From NCBI GenBank assembly GCA_017483235.1, contig JAFULE010000040.1, positions 1 through 6,277 of the forward strand: DNA of 6,277 nucleotides, in the 5' to 3' direction. Each line of letters starts with the position of its first letter. The first letter of the stretch is position 1. Source of the stretch: Faecalibacterium sp. GTDB taxonomy: Bacteria; Bacillota; Clostridia; Oscillospirales; Ruminococcaceae. Shown piece by piece: positions 1 to 4,795 of the stretch. The translations under genes were made by a program, and so were the position numbers. Under the pieces are notes generated by a model. It saw only the letters and a list, made by a program, of their open reading frames with translations, was not told the origin of the DNA and made no database searches.

Positions 1-843
1 ATGCACACCGCCACCCTGCTGGAGGCTGCCCGTTTGCTGCAGCAGGCCAAAGACCGGCTGCCCGGTACGGTGCGGCTGATCTTCCAGCCAGCCGAGGAAA
101 GCGGCGTGGGCGCGGTAAAAATTCTGCAGACCCCTGCGCTGGACGATGTGGATGTGATCTTTGCGCTGCATACTGCCCCCAACTATCCGGTGGGCACCTA
201 CGGCTTCCGCCATGGCGCGGTGACCGCCTCGGTGGATAAATTTGCCATCACCCTCAAAGGGCGGGGCGTGCACGCCGCCTATCCCGAAAAGGGCATCGAT
301 CCGCTGGTGGCCGGCGCGGCGCTGGTGCAAAGCCTGCAAACCATTCTCAGCCGCAACATTCACCCCGAACAGCCTGCCGTGCTCAGCATTGCCCACTTCG
401 AGGCGGGCAAAACCTGGAACGTCATCCCCGAAACCGCTTTTCTGGAAGGAACGGTGCGAACCCTGAGCAAAGAGGCCCGCGCCCTGATCCCCACCCGGAT
501 GCAGGCGATCACCCAAGGGGTGGCCGCGGCCTACGGCTGCACCGCCGATTTCCGGTGGGAGGCCTGCAGCCCCGCCACCGACAACCACCCCATGTGGTGC
601 GACTTTGCCGCCGACGTGGCCCGGGCACAGGGCATTGAAGCGGTGCTGGATCCCACCAGCATGCTGGGCGAAGACTTTGCTCTGTTTCAGGAAAAGGTGC
701 CCGGTGTATACATCCACGCCGGCATCGGCCTGACCGCCCCCAACCACAATCCGTTGTTCTGCGTGGACCCAGCCTGTCTTGCCCCGGCGGCCGAATACAG
801 CTGTGCACTGGTCGCCGCTGCGCTGCAAAAGCTGGCCCAGTGA
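1..843 (+). CDS. M20 family amidohydrolase/peptidase, 3' part (5' truncated by window edge)
   Basis: This is a metal-dependent amidohydrolase of the M20D type (hippurate hydrolase, N-acyl-amino-acid or N-acetyl-diaminopimelate deacetylase group), a cytoplasmic enzyme that cleaves an acyl group from an amino acid. The visible part is 280 codons. The first residues, MHTATLLEAA, match the family segment that normally reads GHDxHTAMLLGAA, so the ATG at position 1 is an internal Met and roughly 100 N-terminal residues lie outside the window. Visible hallmarks are His2 of that metal motif, QPAEE (29-33) with the catalytic and metal-binding glutamates, LHTAP (56-60), the dimerisation-domain stretch GRGVHAAYPEKGIDP (87-101), LGEDFALF (222-229) and a C-terminal APNHNPLF (246-253) whose His249 fits the last metal ligand. 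Family membership is clear. The substrate cannot be read from sequence. It ends at TGA and is followed by a terminator, so it is the last gene of its unit. Confidence 0.93.
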   Translation: MHTATLLEAARLLQQAKDRLPGTVRLIFQPAEESGVGAVKILQTPALDDVDVIFALHTAPNYPVGTYGFRHGAVTASVDKFAITLKGRGVHAAYPEKGIDPLVAGAALVQSLQTILSRNIHPEQPAVLSIAHFEAGKTWNVIPETAFLEGTVRTLSKEARALIPTRMQAITQGVAAAYGCTADFRWEACSPATDNHPMWCDFAADVARAQGIEAVLDPTSMLGEDFALFQEKVPGVYIHAGIGLTAPNHNPLFCVDPACLAPAAEYSCALVAAALQKLAQ

Positions 844-869
844 GGAATGCTGCACAATTTGGCACAAGC

Positions 870-909
870 AAAACCGCCTCTTTCCATCGGAAGGGGCGGC
901 TTTTGTTTT
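870..909 (+). terminator. Intrinsic terminator after the M20 gene
   Basis: A GC-rich hairpin starts about 27 bases after the TGA stop. The left arm AAACCGCCTCTTTCC pairs with the right arm GGAAGGGGCGGCTTT around the loop ATC, with one bulged T, one G-T pair and one A-C mismatch. It is followed by TTTTGTTTT. The arms and the T-rich tail fit a rho-independent terminator for the upstream gene. Confidence 0.8.
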
Positions 910-971
910 GCCCGAATTACAAAAAATGTTAGTGTTTGGTTAAAATCCGACACGGAAGGCCAAGGTGTGGA

Positions 972-1000
972 TTGTATTGGCAGCAGGCCGGTATTATACT
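972..1000 (+). promoter_or_regulatory. Predicted sigma-A promoter of the SGNH hydrolase gene
   Basis: A -35 box TTGTAT (972-977, 4 of 6 to consensus) is separated by exactly 17 bases from a -10 box TATACT (995-1000, 5 of 6). Transcription would start near 1007, giving a leader of about 47 bases before the TTG start. A terminator lies just upstream, so the gene needs its own promoter. The prediction is from sequence only. Confidence 0.6.
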
Positions 1001-1040
1001 GAAGCGCAGAAGCAAAAATAATCTTTTTTGGCAACAGAAG

Positions 1041-1046
1041 AGGAGG
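1041..1046 (+). promoter_or_regulatory. Shine-Dalgarno site that sets the TTG start
   Basis: AGGAGG, a perfect Shine-Dalgarno core, ends 7 bases before TTG at 1054. This decides the start of the SGNH hydrolase gene. The reading then begins with a typical Lys-rich end followed by a hydrophobic membrane segment. Confidence 0.85.
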
Positions 1047-1053
1047 AAAAAAC

Positions 1054-1788
1054 TTGAAAAAAGTACTGAAATTTGCACTGCGTGCGCTGCTGCTCCTGCT
1101 GGCGGCGCTGGTGCTGACCGTTGCGGTGGGCTTTGGCTATCTGTACACCCATGGCATGTCCGGCATTGCCCATACCAGTGCCCCTGCCGCAGGGCAGATC
1201 AGAGTGGCCTGCGTGGGCGACAGCACCACCTACGGCCATGGTATCACTGGCTGGCCCAAAAACAACTACCCCTCGCAGCTGCAGAATCTGCTGGGCGAAG
1301 GCTGGCATGTGAACAACTACGGCGTGAGCAGTTTTGCGGTGCAGTCCACCTCGGACCGGCCCTACGCAACCTTGCAGCACTATGCCGACAGCCTTGCCTA
1401 CAAGGCCGACTACGTGGTGTTTATGATGGGCTGCAACGATTCCAAACCCGAAAACTGGGTCAGCACTGAGGCGTTCCGGGCCGAGCTGTGCACCCTGCTG
1501 GATAGCTATGCCGGTTCACAGATCGTGTTGTGCACCCCGGCGGCTGCCTTCTTCCTGGAAGGCCAGACCGAAGGTACCACCAACCACGACATTCAGCCGC
1601 TGATCGTCGAGCAGATCGCGCAGGTGTGCCGCGAGGTGGCCGCCGAGCGTGCGTATACATTGGTGGACATCCACACCCTGACCGCCGATCATGCCGAATG
1701 GTTTGCCAAGGATGGTGTGCACCCCGACAACACCGGTGCCGCCGCCATGGCACAGGCTGTGTGCGATGTGCTGTCCGGCCTGCAGTAA
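1054..1788 (+). CDS. SGNH/GDSL-family hydrolase with N-terminal membrane anchor
   Basis: A 244-residue esterase or acylhydrolase of the SGNH fold, starting at TTG. Residues 1-6 are basic. Residues about 7-31 form one hydrophobic helix, read as a signal anchor or uncleaved signal, so the catalytic domain probably faces outside the membrane. All SGNH blocks are present: GDSTTYG (55-61) with nucleophile Ser57, Gly90 in NNYGVSS (block II), GCND (126-129) with oxyanion-hole Asn128, and DGVHPD (220-225) with Asp220 and His223 completing the triad. The enzyme is therefore expected to be active. Members act on ester-linked acyl groups of lipids, polysaccharides or peptidoglycan, and the substrate here is unknown. 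It stands alone, with its own promoter upstream and a shared terminator downstream. The surface location suggests deacetylation of a cell-wall or extracellular glycan, which is inference only. Confidence 0.92.
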   Translation: MKKVLKFALRALLLLLAALVLTVAVGFGYLYTHGMSGIAHTSAPAAGQIRVACVGDSTTYGHGITGWPKNNYPSQLQNLLGEGWHVNNYGVSSFAVQSTSDRPYATLQHYADSLAYKADYVVFMMGCNDSKPENWVSTEAFRAELCTLLDSYAGSQIVLCTPAAAFFLEGQTEGTTNHDIQPLIVEQIAQVCREVAAERAYTLVDIHTLTADHAEWFAKDGVHPDNTGAAAMAQAVCDVLSGLQ

Positions 1789-1800
1789 AAATATCCGAAA

Positions 1801-1832
1801 AAATGCCGCCCGGCAGCTGCCGGGCGGCATTT
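1801..1832. terminator. Bidirectional terminator, perfect 32-bp palindrome
   Basis: The left half AAATGCCGCCCGGCAG is exactly the reverse complement of the right half. It sits between the stop of the + strand hydrolase gene (1788) and the stop of the - strand AI-2E gene (1848). Reading right, the hairpin runs into ATTTGACATTTTT. Reading left, it runs into a T tract (the complement of GAAAAAA). It can therefore end transcription from both convergent genes. The stem is very GC-rich and has no unpaired bases beyond the turn. Confidence 0.9.
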
Positions 1833-1847
1833 GACATTTTTGCTGGA

Positions 1848-3107
1848 TCATTCGGTGGCTTCGGCCTGTGCAGCGGCTTCGGCGGCCATCTGCTGGGCAA
1901 TTTCGGCGGCGCGCTCTTCCGGGGTTTCGTAGTCGTGGTGGTAGTTGTACAGCATCTCTTCTTTTTTGTTGCGGTACAGCCCGCGCATGACCAGTTTTTT
2001 GGCTACATCATAGATCACTGCGAACAGCGGCACGCCCACGATCATGCCCACAAAGCCCCACAAACCACCGAACAGCAGAATGGCAAACAGTACCCAGAAG
2101 CTGGAAAGGCCGGTGGTATTGCCCAGAATTTTGGGGCCGATAAAGTTGCCATCCAGCTGCTGCAGCACCAGAACAAACAGCACAAACCACAAACCCTTGA
2201 TGGGGTCGTGCAGCATGATCAGAATGGTAGAGGGGATGGCACCAATGAACGGCCCGAAGAAGGGGATCACATTGGTGATGCCCACAATGGCCGAGATCAG
2301 CAGCGGGGTGGGGAATTTGAACGCCAGACAGCCGATGTAGCACAGCACACCGATGATAGCCGAGTCCAGAATTTTGCCATTGATAAAGCCGCCGAACATC
2401 CGGTCGGCATACAGAACCTCTTCCATGATCAGGTCAGCCCAGGCCGGTTTGAAGGTGCCGTACAGCACCATCTTGGCCTGACGGCCAAACCGTTTGCGGC
2501 TGGCCAGCAGATACACCGCGGCAAACAGGCCGATGATCAGATTTTTGGCGGCGGTAATGGTGTTCATCACGCCAAGGCCCACACCGCCCACCAGGCTTTT
2601 CAGCCAGGGGGTCAGGGTGTTGCGCATCCATTCTTCAAACGAAGCGCTCAGGGTGTTATAAGCGGATTGAATGTAGCTTACCAGTTCTTCGTTTTCTGCA
2701 AGTGAGGCATACAGCCAGGTCATAAAGCTTTCGATCCGGCCGGGCAGGGTGCCCCACACCGAAAGCAGGCTGTCCCACAGCTGGGGCACGATCATGATCA
2801 GAAGAATGTATACCACCATAAAGCCGGTGATCATGCCCAGTGTGATAGAAAGGGCGCCGGCCAGCTTTTTCAACGGTTTGGGCAGATGCTTTTGAAAAAG
2901 GGCATCGTAGGTATTGCACACCGGCTTGAGCAGATAGGCAATCACACCACCGTAAATGAATGGCTCCAGAATGCCAAGCAGGTTGTTTACCGCCGCACCA
3001 AAGCCCTGATATCGGTACAGTACAAAAAAGAACAGCACACTCAGGCTGATGGCGCCAAAGCCTGCCAGCATGGCGTAAATATAAGGTTTGTACTGCTGAA
3101 ACTTCAT
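1848..3107 (-). CDS. AI-2E family transporter-like membrane protein
   Basis: A 419-residue polytopic inner-membrane protein of the AI-2E/PerM/YtvI superfamily. Family members have been linked to autoinducer-2 export, Na+/H+ antiport or sporulation, so the transported substrate cannot be stated. Hydrophobic segments lie near residues 11-31, 43-61, 86-110, 186-202, 246-264, 266-298, 304-318 and 335-370. A soluble stretch at about 111-180 separates the first three from the rest, as usual in the family. The signature near the C terminus is clear: NVIPFFGPFIGAIPS (279-293), DGNFIGPKILG (319-329), then GLSSFWVLFAILLFGGLWG and GVPLFAVIYD (358-367). After a basic KK patch the tail (about 395-419) is rich in Ala, Glu and Gln and probably forms a cytoplasmic helix. 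The ATG is preceded by AGAAAGG with 8 bases spacing. The gene is monocistronic, divergent from coaD and convergent with the SGNH gene. Confidence 0.93.
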   Translation of the reverse strand: MKFQQYKPYIYAMLAGFGAISLSVLFFFVLYRYQGFGAAVNNLLGILEPFIYGGVIAYLLKPVCNTYDALFQKHLPKPLKKLAGALSITLGMITGFMVVYILLIMIVPQLWDSLLSVWGTLPGRIESFMTWLYASLAENEELVSYIQSAYNTLSASFEEWMRNTLTPWLKSLVGGVGLGVMNTITAAKNLIIGLFAAVYLLASRKRFGRQAKMVLYGTFKPAWADLIMEEVLYADRMFGGFINGKILDSAIIGVLCYIGCLAFKFPTPLLISAIVGITNVIPFFGPFIGAIPSTILIMLHDPIKGLWFVLFVLVLQQLDGNFIGPKILGNTTGLSSFWVLFAILLFGGLWGFVGMIVGVPLFAVIYDVAKKLVMRGLYRNKKEEMLYNYHHDYETPEERAAEIAQQMAAEAAAQAEATE

Positions 3108-3199
3108 AAAAGGGACCTTTCTTATACTGTATTCCGGCGCTCAAAGCCGGTAAAATCGTGAAAAAGGAATAAAAGCCGAAACTTTCCAACGTAGTATTC

Positions 3200-3228
3200 A
3201 GTATAACATCAACAAAAACGGATAGCAA
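3200..3228 (-). promoter_or_regulatory. Predicted extended -10 promoter of the AI-2E gene
   Basis: On the - strand a -35 box TTGCTA (complement 3223-3228) lies 17 bases from a -10 box TATACT (complement 3200-3205). The -10 box is preceded by TGT, an extended -10 element. Transcription would start near 3193, leaving a leader of about 85 bases. That leader can form a small CCGGC/GCCGG hairpin (3134-3150). Confidence 0.6.
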
Positions 3229-3288
3229 CCAAAAGCCGGCAAATTTGCTGTACTTTGGGTTCAAAAATCAAAAACAGTGAAAAAATAC

Positions 3289-3317
3289 TTGATAATAATG
3301 CTGCCGGGTGGTTTATT
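3289..3317 (+). promoter_or_regulatory. Predicted promoter of coaD
   Basis: TTGATA (3289-3294, 5 of 6 to the -35 consensus) is followed after 17 bases by TTTATT (3312-3317, 4 of 6), which is preceded by TGG, an extended -10 element. The start would fall near 3324, about 33 bases before the coaD ATG. The -10 box is weak, and TAAAAT at 3317-3322 is an alternative but badly spaced. Confidence 0.4.
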
Positions 3318-3356
3318 AAAATAGAACAATTGTTTTCAGTAAGGAGAGTAGGATCC

Positions 3357-3848
3357 ATGGCCATTGCTGTATACCCCGGCTCTTTCGACCCTGTTACCAA
3401 GGGGCATCTGGATATCATCAAGCGCGCCGCCCGCATGCACGACAAGCTGATCGTGGCGGTGCTGATCAACAGCGCCAAGCATCCGCTGTTTACGGTGGAA
3501 GAACGGGTAAAGCTGCTGCAGGAATGCTGCGCCGGCATTCCCAATGTCACGGTGGAAAGCTTCGACGGCCTGACCGTCAACTTTGCCAAAAGCCGCCATG
3601 CCACGGTGCTGGTGCGCGGCTTGCGTGCCGTAACCGACTTTGACAACGAGATCCAGCTGGCCCAGACCAACCATGCCCTGATGCCCGGCATCGACACCAT
3701 GTTCCTGGCCACCAGCATCCGCTGGAGCTATCTGTCCTCTACCATTGTCAAAGAAGCTGCCCGCTACGGCAGTGATATCTCCAAATTTGTTACCCCCAAT
3801 GTAGAGGCTGCGGTTAAGGAAAAGTTTGCCCAGCTGCAAAAAACGTAA
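3357..3848 (+). CDS. coaD: Phosphopantetheine adenylyltransferase
   Basis: CoaD transfers AMP from ATP to 4'-phosphopantetheine, giving dephospho-CoA and pyrophosphate, the penultimate step of coenzyme A synthesis in the cytoplasm. The 163-residue length is typical of the bacterial enzyme. Motifs in order: YPGSFDP (6-12), TKGH (14-17), the nucleotidyltransferase T/HxGH motif with His17, FTVEER (45-50), VLVRGLRAVTDFDNE (84-98) with the conserved substrate-binding arginines, and the C-terminal nucleotide-binding segment YLSSTIVKEAARYG (125-138). The chosen ATG at 3357 follows AAGGAG (3341-3346), and the protein then starts right at the first beta strand, AIAVYPGSF. An in-frame ATG at 3255 would add 34 residues unlike any CoaD and lacks a ribosome site. 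It is followed by a terminator, so it appears to be a single-gene unit. In many Firmicutes coaD sits with rsmD, which is not the case here. Confidence 0.98.
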   Translation: MAIAVYPGSFDPVTKGHLDIIKRAARMHDKLIVAVLINSAKHPLFTVEERVKLLQECCAGIPNVTVESFDGLTVNFAKSRHATVLVRGLRAVTDFDNEIQLAQTNHALMPGIDTMFLATSIRWSYLSSTIVKEAARYGSDISKFVTPNVEAAVKEKFAQLQKT

Positions 3849-3874
3849 ATCAGCCATCTTGATAAAATAACAAG

Positions 3875-3911
3875 CTGCCGGTGTGATCGATTTCATCCCG
3901 GCAGTTTTTTT
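3875..3911 (+). terminator. Intrinsic terminator after coaD
   Basis: The stem CTGCCGG (3875-3881) pairs perfectly with CCGGCAG (3898-3904). The 16-base interior contains a few further possible pairs (GTGA with TCAT). Seven T residues (3905-3911) follow at once. This is a classic rho-independent terminator starting 26 bases after the coaD stop, and it separates coaD from the glycan genes. Confidence 0.92.
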
Positions 3912-3961
3912 GGCAAAATCCGGAAAAAAGCGGCCTGTTTTCCCCGCAAAACAACAAAATG

Positions 3962-3989
3962 TTGACAAGCCGCGCGGCAGTGGTGTACT
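3962..3989 (+). promoter_or_regulatory. Predicted promoter of the glycan operon
   Basis: A perfect -35 box TTGACA (3962-3967) is followed after 16 bases by TGTACT (3984-3989), preceded by TGG, an extended -10 element. The start would be near 3996, with a leader of about 85 bases. The spacer contains a 10-bp palindrome GCCGCGCGGC (3969-3978), and the -35 box overlaps the inverted repeat CAACA-AAA-TGTTG (3952-3964). Either could bind a regulator, but this is not shown. The -35 is strong evidence. The exact -10 is less certain, because TATAAG at 3992-3997 is also present but spaced too far away. Confidence 0.6.
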
Positions 3990-4080
3990 TTTATAAGAAG
4001 AGTATTCAAACGGTATTTCCGATGCCGCGGCTTTTTTGCCATCCAGCGCGCATACTAAACCAAAACGGAGTGAGCGAATT

Positions 4081-4731
4081 ATGAAACAGAACGATCAGCT
4101 GTCCCACGGCTTTTATGCCGACCACGGCAAACGCATTCTGGACATCATCCTTTCGGCCGGCGGGCTGGTGGTACTTTCGCCCATTTTGCTGGCGCTGGTG
4201 GTGGCGGTAAAAATCGATTCGCCCGGTCCGGTCTTCTTCAAGCAGAAGCGGGTGGGCAAAGGCAAAACTCATTTTGATATTCTCAAGTTCCGCAGCATGC
4301 GCATCGACACCCCCAAAGACACCCCCACCCATCTGTTGGAAAACCCTGATCAGTGGATCACCCGCATGGGGCATTTTCTGCGCAAAACCAGTCTGGACGA
4401 GCTGCCCCAGATCTGGAACATTCTTGTGGGCGACATGAGCGTCATCGGCCCCCGGCCTGCGCTGTGGAACCAGTACGACCTGCTGGCCGAGCGGGATAAA
4501 TACGGTGCCAACGACATCCGCCCCGGCCTCAGCGGCTGGGCACAGATCAACGGCCGCGACGAACTGCCCATCGAGGTGAAGGCCCGGCTGGACGGCGAAT
4601 ATGTGCAGAAGCTCAGCTTTGGCTTTGACGTTAAGTGCTTTTTCGGCACCATTACCTCGGTACTGAAATCAGACGGTGTGGTGGAAGGCGGCACCGGCAC
4701 ACTGGAAAAAGATTCGAAGAAAAACTCCTGA
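4081..4731 (+). CDS. Small polyprenyl-phosphate sugar-1-phosphate transferase (PglC-like, bacterial sugar transferase)
   Basis: A 216-residue monotopic phosphoglycosyl transferase. By family it moves a sugar-1-phosphate from a UDP-sugar to undecaprenyl phosphate at the inner face of the membrane, the first committed step of a lipid-linked glycan. One hydrophobic segment (about 19-43) contains the Ser33-Pro34 break expected of the re-entrant helix. Catalytic and conserved motifs follow: SPGPVFFKQKRVGK (47-60), FDILKFRSM (65-73), SLDELPQ (104-110) with the Asp106-Glu107 catalytic dyad, GDMSVIGPRP (117-126) and PGLSGWAQINGR (148-159). Only the core is present. There is no N-terminal four-helix and Rossmann extension, so it belongs to the short class. 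The ATG at 4081 has GGAG ten bases upstream. An in-frame ATG at 4036 is less likely. The substrate is not readable, but the dehydratase downstream points to a 6-deoxy amino sugar such as a bacillosamine-type sugar. Confidence 0.95.
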   Translation: MKQNDQLSHGFYADHGKRILDIILSAGGLVVLSPILLALVVAVKIDSPGPVFFKQKRVGKGKTHFDILKFRSMRIDTPKDTPTHLLENPDQWITRMGHFLRKTSLDELPQIWNILVGDMSVIGPRPALWNQYDLLAERDKYGANDIRPGLSGWAQINGRDELPIEVKARLDGEYVQKLSFGFDVKCFFGTITSVLKSDGVVEGGTGTLEKDSKKNS

Positions 4732-4739
4732 CTGGCGTG

Positions 4740-4761
4740 TGCGGGCGCAAAACTGCCCGCA
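4740..4761 (+). other. Intergenic hairpin with a competing second right arm
   Basis: TGCGGGC (4740-4746) pairs perfectly with GCCCGCA (4755-4761) around an 8-base loop. No T tract follows, so it is not a simple terminator. The sequence TGCCCGC occurs again at 4770-4776, just before the ribosome site of the next gene, and could pair with the same left arm. Two mutually exclusive folds are thus possible in the gap between the transferase and dehydratase genes. Confidence 0.5.
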
Positions 4762-4780
4762 TGATGCAATGCCCGCGAAA

Positions 4781-4790
4781 AGGAAGAAGG
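4781..4790 (+). promoter_or_regulatory. Ribosome-binding region that sets the GTG start
   Basis: The purine-rich AGGAAGAAGG ends 5 bases before GTG at 4796 and supports that start. An in-frame ATG at 4769 would add nine residues (MPARKRKKD), but it has no ribosome site and lies next to a hairpin. GTG is therefore preferred. Confidence 0.6.
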
Positions 4791-4795
4791 ATACT

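Noticed and set aside
936..1469. + strand open frame of 177 codons overlapping the SGNH gene
   Set aside because: It overlaps the intact SGNH catalytic domain in another frame, has a low-complexity Arg/Cys/Gln-rich product, and its ATG has no ribosome site.
1530..2705. Long + strand open frame of 391 codons overlapping the SGNH 3' end and antisense to the AI-2E gene
   Set aside because: It lies opposite a clear membrane-protein gene. Its product is a Gln/His/Gly-rich sequence without a domain, it runs through the terminator palindrome, and it has no ribosome site. It is a shadow of GC-rich codon use.
3134..3150. CCGGC/GCCGG hairpin in the AI-2E leader as a possible riboswitch or attenuator
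   Set aside because: It has only a 5-bp stem with a 7-base loop, no T tract and no recognisable aptamer.
3239..3248. GCAAATTTGC palindrome between the divergent promoters, as an operator
   Set aside because: It is short, AT-rich and single-copy. Too weak to call without conservation data.
3255..3356. N-terminal extension of CoaD from ATG 3255
   Set aside because: CoaD proteins start at the AIYPGSFDP strand. The extension crosses the predicted promoter and lacks a ribosome site, whereas ATG 3357 has AAGGAG.
3351..3360. GGATCCATGG at the coaD start resembles joined BamHI and NcoI cloning sites
   Set aside because: It is a single occurrence in otherwise natural sequence with normal flanking genes and no vector sequence. 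Chance is enough.
4024..4037. GCCGCGGC followed by six T in the leader of the glycan operon, as an attenuator
   Set aside because: The palindrome has no room for a loop, so no stable stem forms on its own. A longer partner (3969-3974) lies upstream of the predicted transcription start.
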